A stretch of 64,000 bases of DNA. It comes from Candidatus Aenigmatarchaeota archaeon (lineage in GTDB: Archaea > Aenigmatarchaeota > Aenigmatarchaeia > QMZP01 > QMZT01). The notes below the pieces were generated by a model that was given only the letters and a program-made list of their open reading frames with translations, was not told where the DNA came from and made no database searches. Where the stretch lies: assembly GCA_026397315.1 (NCBI GenBank), contig JAPLVC010000001.1, positions 85,111 to 149,110 of the forward strand, written 5' to 3'. Of this stretch, positions 1 through 7,450 are shown piece by piece. Every line of letters starts with the position of its first letter. The stretch's first letter is position 1. Position numbers and translations under genes: made by a program.

Positions 1-267
1 GGCGAAAAGGAACTTGGCTATGAAAGTCGAGAATGTCGCCATCCATATCTCCCTGTTCGTGTGCTTGTTTTCAGCCTCTTCGGAGACGTGTATGCCCAGA
101 GCGTCCGAGAACGCGTCAGCTATCGCTATCGTCAGAATGCCGCCCAAGACTATAAGCTTCGACTTGGTCCCAGCCTCGAGACCTGCCATGAGGCCGAGCG
201 TGGTTATCGTTGCCGAAGTCAGCCCGAAACTGAACCCGGTCTTTAGCGAATGGTTAAGCTTCATCAT
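1..267 (-). CDS. VIT1/CCC1-family transporter (partial, N-terminal 89 residues)
   Basis: The reading frame starts at the ATG on the minus strand at 267 and is still open at base 1, so only the first 89 residues are present. It begins MMKLNHSLKTGFSFGLTSA and continues with two hydrophobic stretches separated by Gly/Thr-rich turns. The segment containing IADAFSDALGIHVSEEAEN resembles the first helices of the VIT1/CCC1 (DUF125) iron/manganese transporter family, where an acidic run after helix 2 lines the transport path. A TATA-like TTTAAG lies about 25 nt upstream (near 290), so the mRNA may be nearly leaderless. The family call comes from motif pattern only; substrate and C-terminus cannot be judged. 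Confidence 0.7.
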   Translation of the reverse strand, partial: MMKLNHSLKTGFSFGLTSATITTLGLMAGLEAGTKSKLIVLGGILTIAIADAFSDALGIHVSEEAENKHTNREIWMATFSTFIAKFLFA

Positions 268-309
268 ATAGAAATTGCACAGCTTTCTTAAAAAAGTTCA
301 CAGAAAATG

Positions 310-338
310 ATAAAAAGAAAAAAGGGCGAAAAACCGCC
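310..338 (-). terminator. Hairpin plus T-run terminator, minus strand
   Basis: Read on the minus strand, GGCG (338-335) and CGCC (328-325) form a short GC stem with a small loop. It is followed by an almost unbroken T run (323-310). It lies downstream of the small acidic gene at 371-475 and upstream of the VIT-like gene, separating two transcripts. Confidence 0.55.
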
Positions 339-370
339 TTGAGTATAATTTTTGGAAGCCTGGGAAGCCC

Positions 371-475
371 TCAGAACTCCTCTTCTTCCTCTTCTGTCGA
401 TTCCTCTTCCGTCGACTCTTCTTCCTTCTCTTCCTCTTCTACTTCTTTTTTCTTGCCTTTCTTGCCGAATGTCAT
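371..475 (-). CDS. Tiny lysine/glutamate-rich acidic protein (34 aa)
   Basis: This short frame encodes 34 residues: a basic head MTFGKKGKKK followed by an almost pure Glu/Ser/Thr tail ending EEEEEEF. Evidence that it is a real gene: GGGAGTG (489-483) sits 7 nt before the ATG, as expected for a Shine-Dalgarno site; a TATA-like TTTATAAAC lies at 491-499; and a hairpin/T-run terminator follows the stop. No domain is recognisable. The charge pattern would give a disordered peptide. It could also be a low-complexity frame of no function. Confidence 0.45.
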   Translation of the reverse strand: MTFGKKGKKKEVEEEEKEEESTEEESTEEEEEEF

Positions 476-660
476 AATCCCACACTCCCGTTTATAAACA
501 TCGAAAACAGTCTTTGATTTTTTATGCGCCGGACCGGAATATAAAGCTTACGCTGCCATGCGGATTTAAGCTTTAACGCCCATATAATTTCCAGTTATTC
601 CGGCTGTCCTGCGACCGTTCTGCTTTTCTGGTTTTTATGGTATGAAGCCCAATTAAAAAC

Positions 661-1479
661 ATGCACATTTTTCTCGGTCCTGCCGGTATCCCGCTGACGA
701 CGAAAGGCCCTTCGACAGTCGATGGTATTAGACGCGTCGCCGAGCTGGGCCTCAACGCCATGGAAGTCGAGTTCGTGCGCGGAGTACACATGAGCATCGC
801 GACAGCGAAGGAAGCCGGAGTCGTCGCTAGAGATGCGAACGTCGTGCTGTCGATACACGCACCCTATTTCATCAACCTGTGCAACCCCGAGAAAGCCGCA
901 GCATCGAAGAAGCGTATCCTTGATTCGTGCGAGAGGGCGTATCACCTCGGCGCGTGGGTCGTGGTTTTCCACCCGGGCTTCTATGGCGCGCTCGAAAAAA
1001 CAAAGGCGTTCGAGATGGTTCTCAGCGAGTGTGAAGCCATGAATGAAACGTTGCTAGCGAATGGATGGGATGTGAAGCTAGGTCTTGAGACGACAGGCAA
1101 ACCGTCGCAGTTCGGCACTTTGGACGAGACCATGGCGATACACCATAAAATAAAGAACTGCATACCAGCCGTCGATTTCTCCCACATCTTCGCCAGGGAC
1201 GCCGGCCATATCGATTTTCACGAAGTCCTGAAGAAAATGGAGGCACTGGGCATGGACAGACATCACTGTCATTTCTCCGGCATAGAATACACCATGAAAG
1301 GCGAGAGACGACATCTAACCATCGACAGCAACCAGCCCGACTTCCCGGCGCTGGCGAAAGGCCTGCTGAAGACAAAAATAAGAAACATCACGATAATTTC
1401 CGAGAGTCCCGTTCTGGAAAAGGATTCTATGAAAATGCTCGAAATATTAAAACAGGAAGGATACGCATGGAAAAAATAA
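661..1479 (+). CDS. nfo: Endonuclease IV (AP endonuclease, xylose-isomerase-like TIM barrel)
   Basis: At 272 residues the protein has the length of archaeal endonuclease IV, which cleaves DNA 5' of abasic sites in base excision repair using a trinuclear zinc centre. The metal ligands appear in family order: H66 (SIHAPYF), H104 (VVFHPGFYG), E143 (GLETTGK), D172 and H175 (AVDFSHIFARD), H204 (CHFSGIEY) and E248 (IISESP). The ATG at 661 has no clear Shine-Dalgarno site; a T-rich TATA-like element about 28 nt upstream suggests a nearly leaderless start. The next gene, RNase HI, overlaps its end by 13 nt, so the two probably form a small nucleic-acid-repair operon. Confidence 0.88.
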   Translation: MHIFLGPAGIPLTTKGPSTVDGIRRVAELGLNAMEVEFVRGVHMSIATAKEAGVVARDANVVLSIHAPYFINLCNPEKAAASKKRILDSCERAYHLGAWVVVFHPGFYGALEKTKAFEMVLSECEAMNETLLANGWDVKLGLETTGKPSQFGTLDETMAIHHKIKNCIPAVDFSHIFARDAGHIDFHEVLKKMEALGMDRHHCHFSGIEYTMKGERRHLTIDSNQPDFPALAKGLLKTKIRNITIISESPVLEKDSMKMLEILKQEGYAWKK

Positions 1480-1892
1480 AAATTTACACTGACGGCGCTT
1501 CGCGCGGCAATCCCGGCCCGGGGGCAATCGCTTACATGATAGTGGATGAAAAAGGCGCTCTGATCGCGGAGCGTGCCGAATTCATAGGCGCGTGCACCAA
1601 CAACATCGCCGAATACAAGGCCCTCATAGCCGGCCTCAAGGCCGCTGAAAAGCTCGCGCATGCAGGCGAGCTCACATGCATATCGGACAGCCAGCTGATG
1701 ATAAGCCAGATGAAGGGGGAATACAAAGTCAAGAAAGGCCACCTCAAGGACCTGCACGACGAGGCGAAGGCGCTCGAGAAAAAATTCGCCAAAGTCGAAT
1801 ATGTCAATGTCAGGAGAACCGATCCTGTCATACAGAAAGCCGACAGGATGGTAAACTATGTTCTGGATTCGATGTCAAGATTCAGAAAATGA
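1467..1892 (+). CDS. rnhA: Ribonuclease HI
   Basis: This 141-residue RNase H-fold protein would degrade the RNA strand of RNA-DNA hybrids. The acidic catalytic set is visible: D9 in YTDGASRGNPGPGA, E49 in NNIAEYKAL, the Asp of CISDSQLM, and the late Asp of KADRMVN. This matches the short archaeal/bacterial type-1 RNases H without an N-terminal hybrid-binding domain. The GGAAGG upstream of the ATG at 1467 is a good ribosome site and lies inside the end of nfo, so translation is probably coupled. Its 3' end overlaps the convergent Dph6-like gene by 18 nt. Confidence 0.9.
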   Translation: MEKIKIYTDGASRGNPGPGAIAYMIVDEKGALIAERAEFIGACTNNIAEYKALIAGLKAAEKLAHAGELTCISDSQLMISQMKGEYKVKKGHLKDLHDEAKALEKKFAKVEYVNVRRTDPVIQKADRMVNYVLDSMSRFRK

Positions 1893-2576
1893 TTTTTGCT
1901 TTTCGACCAGCTCTGCATTCTCGATTACGTATTCGCCTCTCGCGCCGTCCCATTCCTTGTGCGCGCGCAGTATCCTTATCTTCTTTTTGAATATCGGCGC
2001 GTCAAGGACGAACGATTCGTACTCCCCGCCCTCGCCTCCCACGTGCACGCCGTATTTCTCGTGCAGCTTTTCCAGGTCTTTCAGCGCTTCTGCGTCGAGC
2101 CGCCTGCCGAGCCACTTCTCGGTCAGGCCTTCGGCCGCGACGGCCGTGAAAATGACGTCGAAGCCGAGCATCAGCAGTTCGCTCATGTAGTCCTTCATCG
2201 GCCTCTCCCAGTGGGGCGCGAACGATTCGAGGCCTATCTCCCTGCACACGTTGTCGATGCGTACGCGCTGGTAGCGGCTCGCGAGCGCGCCGGAAACGAC
2301 GCCCTCTATCTCGGGCTTCAGCGACTTCAGTATTTCCTTCATCTCCTCGACTTCTTTCGTTTCTTCTCCGCTTACTTCCCTGAAGACTATGGGGATGCCC
2401 ATCGCCTCCGCGTGGAGTTTCGCCCAGCGCGCGTTGGGGTGGTGGAACATGTACGAGTCGCTCCTTGCCGGCACGAACGTGAGCAGCATCTTGACGTGCA
2501 GCCCCATGGCCAGCGCCTTGTATACCGCGAACGTCGAATCTTTAGCGCCGGAGAAAAGAACTGCTACGTTTTTCAT
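1875..2576 (-). CDS. dph6: Diphthine-ammonia ligase-like PP-loop ATPase (Dph6/MJ0570 family)
   Basis: The 233-residue protein starts MKNVAVLFSGAKDSTFA, which carries the SGxKDS PP-loop of ATP pyrophosphatases that adenylate a carboxylate. The C-terminal GGEGGEYESFVLDAPIF motif is diagnostic of the family that amidates diphthine to diphthamide on elongation factor 2. The interior GVVSGALASRYQR stretch is also typical. EF2 itself is not in the window. Transcribed in the same direction as, and 27 nt after, the phosphoesterase at 2604-3407, so the two may be co-transcribed. Its stop lies inside the end of rnhA (convergent overlap). Confidence 0.85.
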   Translation of the reverse strand: MKNVAVLFSGAKDSTFAVYKALAMGLHVKMLLTFVPARSDSYMFHHPNARWAKLHAEAMGIPIVFREVSGEETKEVEEMKEILKSLKPEIEGVVSGALASRYQRVRIDNVCREIGLESFAPHWERPMKDYMSELLMLGFDVIFTAVAAEGLTEKWLGRRLDAEALKDLEKLHEKYGVHVGGEGGEYESFVLDAPIFKKKIRILRAHKEWDGARGEYVIENAELVEKQKSFSES

Positions 2577-2603
2577 ATTATCAATTATCTTTTCGCGGGA
2601 GAA

Positions 2604-3407
2604 TTAAAAAAGGTCTTTGAGCTCGCCGAGGAACGTGCCGTCGAGCATGTAGACTTTAGCCGTTCTTAATCTGGCCGAGCGCACGAGAACGCCTATGCCG
2701 CTCTGCTCGTTCTTGTGCTCCCTTTCTATTTCCGGCATCGAGTAGTTCATGGATATTCCTCCTGAGAGTCGGTTGAACTTCGGCACCATTATAAGCTCCG
2801 GCAGCTTTGACGGGAGATTTTTGTATTTTTTCGCTAGCTTCACCCTGTCCAGCTCCGCGCGTATCCACACCTGCTCGTAAAACCTGTGGCCGAGCTTGTC
2901 GCGGAACTCGATTTGCGGATGCTCGTGGCCCACGAAAACATAATCAGCCTTCAGGAATTTTTCATCGGGCCATGCGTGGCCATGCAGGAAAAAGAAGCCG
3001 TCCTTTGCGAAGCCTGCGCTGGGATGCAGACGCACGTTCTCTGGCAGGAAGTTCTTCAGGTCCGTATCATGGTTGCCTGTAGCTATGTCTATCGAAGTTT
3101 TTCTGCCCAGCTCGGAGAGGAATTCCGGTATCTCGCGCAGCTCCTGTTTCGTCGAGCCGGGGACCTTGTGCTTCACGTCGCCTAGCATTATAAGGTTCCT
3201 GGCGCCCGTCAGGCCTATGAGCTCCTTAATGGCCTTCAGCAGGCCCGGCGTGTTGGAAGGTATGCGTATGCCGGATTTGTAATAACCATATTCGACGCCT
3301 ATGTGAAGGTCCGCGATGACCAGCGTGTCGTTCACCAGCACTGCAGGCTGGCCTGTCACGAACTTTATCTCCTGCTTCTGCACGACCGGTGCTTTCCTCA
3401 TGGCCAT
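2604..3407 (-). CDS. Calcineurin-like metallophosphoesterase (archaeal SbcD-related)
   Basis: The 267-residue protein shows the full calcineurin-fold motif series for a two-metal phosphoesterase: IADLHIGVE, MLGDVKH, TGNHD, FLHGHAWP and FVGHEHPQ. The length and the DLHIG start of motif I match the archaeal phosphoesterase family related to SbcD. The true substrate of that family is not established. It starts at the ATG at 3407; a second in-frame ATG lies two codons in. It is divergently oriented from the zinc-finger gene at 3456 across only 48 bp. Confidence 0.82.
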   Translation of the reverse strand: MAMRKAPVVQKQEIKFVTGQPAVLVNDTLVIADLHIGVEYGYYKSGIRIPSNTPGLLKAIKELIGLTGARNLIMLGDVKHKVPGSTKQELREIPEFLSELGRKTSIDIATGNHDTDLKNFLPENVRLHPSAGFAKDGFFFLHGHAWPDEKFLKADYVFVGHEHPQIEFRDKLGHRFYEQVWIRAELDRVKLAKKYKNLPSKLPELIMVPKFNRLSGGISMNYSMPEIEREHKNEQSGIGVLVRSARLRTAKVYMLDGTFLGELKDLF

Positions 3408-3455
3408 GTGATTTATTTGCGGTTTGTTTTTAAAATCTGATTACAAGAATAAGGC

Positions 3456-4385
3456 ATGGACGAGCGACGGATGGAGAATGAAATCCGCGAAGAACAGAAG
3501 CGCCTCCGCGATGAGATAAAGGCGGACGAGAAAGAAGCGGACGACAGGCTTGACCAGATACTTTTCAAGAGGAAGATTGATTTCTGCCCGCGCTGCGGCA
3601 GCAAGATAACGTCGCGCGCGGACTGGGCAGGCAGGTGCATGCACGAAGGCTGCGTCGAGATGCTCTGCTCCTCATGCTGGTCTTCCGAAGATAAACGCTA
3701 CTGCAAGAAGCACGAGAAAGACGTCGTGACGAGAGAGGAAGCTACTGCCGACGATGCAAAGAATCTCACGCTCAATTACATGGACTTCGTACAGGAGCGG
3801 CTGAAGAAGTTTCACCTCGATTGGAACCACGAGGGCTACATAAAGAAGGCGAAGGCCTTCCGCAAAAACAAGAGATACGGCGAGTTCGAGATGCTCGTGT
3901 GCGAGAGGAAGTTCTTCTCCAAGAAGCCAAAGGTCAGGATTCTCGTGAGGCCGCTTGCAGAAGCCTACCAGAACGAGATTAACATGGTCATAGAAAATTC
4001 CGAGGACAGCGAAATTTACACTGTCTTTGTTTTCCTGGGCGGCGAGCCGCGGCTTGGCATGAAGGCCGTAAGACTGGCGAACGATTTCTCGAACAAGAAA
4101 GCCTCGCTTTTCGTCATGGACATGGAGAGCGGCAGGCTTAATTTCAACGCATCTGAAAAATTGTCCGAGCGTTACTCGTTCTGGCTCGATCCGTCGAAAG
4201 TGCCTGTGACGTTCGCCGGAATGCTGGCGAGCGTCGCCGAAAGCGTGTCCGGCAGGAAGATCGTCCATGCACTGGACTTCGGCAAGATGCTCGGCAAGCC
4301 GGAAGACGAAGCTGCCAATATGCTGCGAAAGAGCGGCCTGCTCGAGGAAGCGAAGGGCACGAATTCTTTCATCATGAAGGAGTAG
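3456..4385 (+). CDS. Zinc-finger protein of unknown function
   Basis: The 309-residue protein has a charged helical N-terminus (residues 1-45, Glu/Lys/Arg-rich). A cysteine cluster follows at about residues 48-80 (CPRCGSK, CMHEGCVEMLCSSC, then YCKKH), which could bind two zinc ions in a treble-clef or B-box-like arrangement. The C-terminal half is a soluble alpha/beta region without a recognised motif. No signal peptide or membrane segment is visible. I do not recognise the family; RNA or protein binding is a guess from the zinc cluster only. Confidence 0.75.
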   Translation: MDERRMENEIREEQKRLRDEIKADEKEADDRLDQILFKRKIDFCPRCGSKITSRADWAGRCMHEGCVEMLCSSCWSSEDKRYCKKHEKDVVTREEATADDAKNLTLNYMDFVQERLKKFHLDWNHEGYIKKAKAFRKNKRYGEFEMLVCERKFFSKKPKVRILVRPLAEAYQNEINMVIENSEDSEIYTVFVFLGGEPRLGMKAVRLANDFSNKKASLFVMDMESGRLNFNASEKLSERYSFWLDPSKVPVTFAGMLASVAESVSGRKIVHALDFGKMLGKPEDEAANMLRKSGLLEEAKGTNSFIMKE

Positions 4386-4408
4386 AGTCGCTGGCCCAGC
4401 GAAGGAAA

Positions 4409-4417
4409 CTTATAAAT
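4409..4417 (+). promoter_or_regulatory. TATA box of the tRNA-Ile gene
   Basis: CTTATAAAT lies about 35 nt before the mature 5' end of tRNA-Ile, preceded by purines that could serve as a BRE. Spacing implies initiation near 4440, a few bases before the tRNA. Confidence 0.5.
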
Positions 4418-4447
4418 TGCAGCGCTCTTTTATAGATATAAGTCAGG

Positions 4448-4563
4448 GGTCCCGTGGCTCAGCCTGGTTAGAGCGCCCGACTGATAAACTGCCAGCGTCA
4501 TTCGAAATATCCGCTGGTGATTTCGATATCGGGAGGCCCTGGGTTCAAATCCCAGCGGGACCA
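4448..4563 (+). tRNA. tRNA-Ile (GAU) with anticodon-loop intron
   Basis: The two exons fold as a complete 75-nt cloverleaf: acceptor GGTCCCG/CGGGACC, D stem GCTC/GAGC, anticodon stem CCCGA/TCGGG, loop CTGATAA with anticodon GAT, T stem CTGGG/CCCAG with loop TTCAAAT, and discriminator A. The CCA end is not encoded. Exon 1 is 4448-4486 and exon 2 is 4528-4563. The interrupting sequence sits at the canonical 37/38 position. Confidence 0.93.
4487..4527 (+). other. Intron of tRNA-Ile (41 nt, position 37/38)
   Basis: The 41-nt insert contains an internal helix CCAGCG/CGCTGG (4492-4497 with 4512-4517) that would be the inner stem of a bulge-helix-bulge splice motif. The central helix is imperfect (one mismatch), so this is a relaxed motif. 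The splice point could move by one base because of the A repeat. Confidence 0.8.
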
Positions 4564-4564
4564 T

Positions 4565-4589
4565 TAAAGCTTTTTGGGAAAAAGCTTTA
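4565..4589 (+). repeat. Perfect 11-bp inverted repeat directly after tRNA-Ile
   Basis: TAAAGCTTTTT (4565-4575) and AAAAAGCTTTA (4579-4589) are perfect complements around a GGG loop, starting 2 nt after the tRNA. It may end the tRNA transcript or mark a processing site. It is followed by a purine-rich stretch rather than a T run, so it is not a classic terminator on this strand. Confidence 0.6.
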
Positions 4590-4652
4590 GCAAAAAACGA
4601 GAAAAGAAAAACTGAAAACGGATGCTTTCGGAAAATATGTGGAGGTATGATT

Positions 4653-5345
4653 ATGCAGCATGGAGATTTCGTTGAAGTGGATTACGTGGGAAGGGTAAAG
4701 ATCACGGGGGATATTTTCGACCTGACAAACGAAGAGGTCGCGAAAAAGGAGAAGATACACGACCCCAAGGCGCCGTACGGGCCCGCGCTGATAATCGTCG
4801 GCTCGCAGATGACCGTGCACGGCGTCATGAAGGAGCTGGAGCAGATGAACATCGGCGAGGAGCGCACGTTCGACGTGCTGCCGCAGGAGGCGTTCGGCCA
4901 GAGGGACGTGAGACTCATCAAGATACTGCCCACCTCGAAGTTCATAGAGAACAAAATCAATCCCGTGCCTGGAGAGTATTTCGACATCGACGGCACGCAG
5001 GCGAAGATACAGAGCGTTTCCGGCGGGCGCGTGCGCGTCGACTTCAACAACCCGCTTGCAGGCAAGGCTCTCACATACGACCTGAAGGTCGTCAGGAAAA
5101 TCGAAGACGATAAGGAAAAAATCGAAAAGCTGCTGAAGTACTACAGGGTCGACTACACGCACGTCGTCATCAAGGGCAAGGAAGCGGAGATAAAAACCAA
5201 GAAGCCCGTCAACCAGATGCTCAGGAAGTTCATCGGCGACATCGTCACGAAATGGATAAAGGCCGTCGAGAAAGTTGAATACGTTTCCGAAGAGGACAAG
5301 AAAACGGAAGAAAAAAGCGAAAGCCAGGACGCGAAGAAGGAATGA
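4653..5345 (+). CDS. FKBP-type peptidyl-prolyl isomerase (SlyD-like)
   Basis: The protein (230 aa from the chosen start) opens with an FKBP core (GDFVEVDYVGRV, FDLTNEEVA, IIVGSQMTVHGVMKEL). The flap is split by the insert domain typical of archaeal/SlyD FKBPs (QEAFGQRDVRLIKILP, GGRVRVDFNNPLAGKALTYD). These act as prolyl isomerases and holdase chaperones in the cytoplasm. A helical extension follows, ending in a Lys/Glu-rich tail from about residue 200. Two ATGs are in frame: GGAGG at 4641-4645 is 1 nt from the ATG at 4647 but 7 nt from the one at 4653, so 4653 is chosen. Confidence 0.87.
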   Translation: MQHGDFVEVDYVGRVKITGDIFDLTNEEVAKKEKIHDPKAPYGPALIIVGSQMTVHGVMKELEQMNIGEERTFDVLPQEAFGQRDVRLIKILPTSKFIENKINPVPGEYFDIDGTQAKIQSVSGGRVRVDFNNPLAGKALTYDLKVVRKIEDDKEKIEKLLKYYRVDYTHVVIKGKEAEIKTKKPVNQMLRKFIGDIVTKWIKAVEKVEYVSEEDKKTEEKSESQDAKKE

Positions 5346-5404
5346 CGTTTTTGCGCAATAAAATTCCGCAACTCTTGCCGCTTTTTCAAAGGCTGGAGTA
5401 AATA

Positions 5405-5416
5405 AAATTTAAATAG
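5405..5416 (+). promoter_or_regulatory. Probable ftsZ promoter (TATA)
   Basis: AAATTTAAATAG lies about 75 nt before the ftsZ start. It implies a leader of about 50 nt that carries the strong GGAGGGG ribosome site (5474-5480). Confidence 0.45.
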
Positions 5417-5486
5417 TTTATTCCCATTATTTTCTTATGAATATTGTTGAACTGATAATTATTCGAGTTTAATGGAGGGGTTTTGT

Positions 5487-6596
5487 ATGGGCGTAAGAAG
5501 TGTTGATGCTAAGGACGTAATAAAGGAAAGGGAGAGGAAACCGCATCCAGAGGTCGACGAGGAACTCAGGAAGATTCTCGAGTCCAAGAGGGCCGAGATC
5601 AAGGTCATCGGCGTCGGCGGCGCGGGAGGCAACACGATTTCCCGCATGGTGCAGGTAGGCATCATCGGCGCGGAGATGCTGGCCATGAACACTGACGCCC
5701 AGGACCTGCTTTACACTGATGCTGACACCAAGGTTCTCATCGGCAGGGAGCTTACCGGCGGCCTTGGATCGGGCGCTGACCCGAAGACGGGCGCGGAAGC
5801 CGCAAAAGAATCGAAGGAAGACATTAAGAAGGCGGTTGAAGGCGCAGACCTCGTATTCGTCACGTGCGGCCTTGGAGGCGGCACTGGAACTGGAGCCGCA
5901 CCCGTGATTGCGGACATCGCCAAGAAGAACGGCGCGCTTACGGTCGGCGTCGTAACGCTGCCTTTCACCATGGAAGGCAGGCAGAGAGCGAGGAACGCTC
6001 AGGAAGGCCTTGAAAACCTTCAGGCTGTTGCCGACACGATAATAATCATACCCAACGACAAGTTGCTGGAAATAGTCCCGGACGTCTCGATAACGACCGC
6101 GTTCAAAGTCGCGGACGAGATTCTGGTAAACGCCGTGAAAGGCGTGACTGAGCTTGTCACGAAACCCGGTCTTGTAAACCTTGACTTCGCAGACGTGCGC
6201 GCTGTCATGGGCGCTGGCGGAGTAGCGATGATAGGCATGGGCGAGAGCGACACGGACAACCGAGCTATCGAATCGGTAGAGAAGTCGCTGAACAACCCGC
6301 TGCTGGATGTCGATATTGAAGGCGCGACGGGCGCCCTGATAAATGTCTGCGGCGGCGAGGACATCACGATAAAGGAATGCCAGGAGATTGTCGAGGCCGT
6401 CACGACTAAGCTTAACCCGGACGCCAAGATAATCTGGGGAGCGCAGATAGTCAAGGAGCTTGGCGACACCATCAGGTCGATGCTGATAATCACGGGAGTG
6501 AAGACTCCGCATCTTTACGGCCCTTCGGAGAAGAAGATAACCAACGCCAAGCAGAAGGAAATAGAAAGGGTCCTGGGCATAGACTTCGTCGAGTAA
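5487..6596 (+). CDS. ftsZ: Cell division GTPase FtsZ
   Basis: The 369-residue tubulin homologue polymerises into the division ring. Visible features: GVGGAGGNTISRM near residue 43, the tubulin signature GGGTGTGAAP, NTDAQDL, and NLDFADVRAVM (the T7 loop with the catalytic Asp that completes the neighbour's GTPase site). The variable 40-residue N-terminal extension before the GTPase core is charged. An upstream in-frame ATG at 5472 overlaps the Shine-Dalgarno site itself, so the ATG at 5487, 6 nt after GGAGGGG, is the real start. It seems to be a single-gene transcript with its own TATA box and a T-rich end at about 6616-6642. Use of FtsZ rather than CdvB division proteins fits euryarchaeal or DPANN lineages. 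Confidence 0.96.
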   Translation: MGVRSVDAKDVIKERERKPHPEVDEELRKILESKRAEIKVIGVGGAGGNTISRMVQVGIIGAEMLAMNTDAQDLLYTDADTKVLIGRELTGGLGSGADPKTGAEAAKESKEDIKKAVEGADLVFVTCGLGGGTGTGAAPVIADIAKKNGALTVGVVTLPFTMEGRQRARNAQEGLENLQAVADTIIIIPNDKLLEIVPDVSITTAFKVADEILVNAVKGVTELVTKPGLVNLDFADVRAVMGAGGVAMIGMGESDTDNRAIESVEKSLNNPLLDVDIEGATGALINVCGGEDITIKECQEIVEAVTTKLNPDAKIIWGAQIVKELGDTIRSMLIITGVKTPHLYGPSEKKITNAKQKEIERVLGIDFVE

Positions 6597-6693
6597 AGCA
6601 GGTCTTTAGCCCTTGGTTTTTTTCCCTTTTCCAAACCTTTTTAAAGCAGTTATTTAAACAGATATCCTATATAATACAGAATAAGGTATCTAC

Positions 6694-6879
6694 ATGAAGT
6701 TCAAGGAAACCATTGAAAACTGGAAGAGAGTGCTGCAGGTGGCGAGGAAGCCGGACAAATTTGAATTTACCTCGACCAGCAAGATATGCGCCATAGGCCT
6801 TGTGCTCATAGGCGTGATAGGATTCGTGATATTCATGGGTTCTGTGCTGGCATGTTCGTTCGGAGGTTTTTGCTTATGA
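6694..6879 (+). CDS. secE: Preprotein translocase subunit SecE (Sec61 gamma)
   Basis: The 61-residue protein has an amphipathic N-terminal helix (KFKETIENWKRVLQVARKPDKFEF) and one hydrophobic transmembrane helix (about residues 30-55). This is the expected architecture of archaeal SecE, which clamps the SecY protein-conducting channel. Its stop codon overlaps the start of spt5 (ATGA at 6876-6879), the classic archaeal secE-spt5-rpl11 order. Confidence 0.9.
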   Translation: MKFKETIENWKRVLQVARKPDKFEFTSTSKICAIGLVLIGVIGFVIFMGSVLACSFGGFCL

Positions 6880-7418
6880 CCATATATACGGTAAGGACAA
6901 CCGCGGGAAGAGAACTCATAGTAATAGACATGATAAACAACAGGGTGCGCGCGGACAACCTCAGGGTCAAGAGCATTTCTCATCCCGGCGAACTCAAGGG
7001 CTACGTTTTCATCGAGGGTCCGGAGGGCGACGTAAGGAAATCCGTCCAGGGAGTCATGCACATAAAGGGCTTCATAGAGAAGCCTGTCACGCTGCCTGAA
7101 ATCCAGCAGTTCTTCGAAACCAAGAATGTCAAGATAACCGTTAGCGAAGGCGATATTGTCGAGATTGTTGGCGGCCCGTTCAAGGGCGAGAAAGGCAGGG
7201 TCCAGAGAATCGACAAGGTAAAAGACGAAGTGACGGTCGAGCTTCTGGAGGCGAGCATTCCCATACCGGTCACGATTTCGGTAGAGCTGCTTAAGCTCAT
7301 CAAGAGGGACAAGCCCGCACCCGAGGAGCAGGCCAAGCCAACGCAGCGCGAGCAAGAGGAGAAAAAGGAGCGCGCTTACAACCCGTTCGAGGACGAACCG
7401 AGCGAGCCGAAGGATTAA
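6876..7418 (+). CDS. spt5: Transcription elongation factor Spt5 (NusG)
   Basis: The 180-residue protein has the NGN domain (MTIYTVRTTAGRE; GELKGYVFIEGP) followed by a KOW domain (EGDIVEIVGGPFKGEKGRVQRID). With Spt4 (29292-29483) it binds the RNA polymerase clamp and keeps elongation processive. The start is the ATG at 6876, preceded at 9 nt by GGAGG (6862-6866) inside secE. An acidic/basic tail of about 35 residues (from RDKPAPEEQAK) extends past the KOW domain and is probably disordered. Confidence 0.93.
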   Translation: MTIYTVRTTAGRELIVIDMINNRVRADNLRVKSISHPGELKGYVFIEGPEGDVRKSVQGVMHIKGFIEKPVTLPEIQQFFETKNVKITVSEGDIVEIVGGPFKGEKGRVQRIDKVKDEVTVELLEASIPIPVTISVELLKLIKRDKPAPEEQAKPTQREQEEKKERAYNPFEDEPSEPKD

Positions 7419-7427
7419 TATTTAAAT
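7419..7427 (+). promoter_or_regulatory. TATA box upstream of rpl11
   Basis: TATTTAAAT directly follows the spt5 stop and is centred 28 nt before the L11 start. L11 may therefore have an additional promoter giving a nearly leaderless mRNA. Confidence 0.45.
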
Positions 7428-7450
7428 TTATGTGAACAATAAGGATGATT

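Noticed and set aside
288..485. A 65-codon minus-strand frame overlapping the tiny acidic gene
   Set aside because: Arg/Gly-rich product in the wrong frame relative to the ribosome site; it also runs through the terminator hairpin.
5469..6512. A 347-codon open frame on the minus strand opposite ftsZ
   Set aside because: It is the antisense shadow of a strongly coding gene; its product is rich in Arg/His/Asp with no fold signature and it has no ribosome site.
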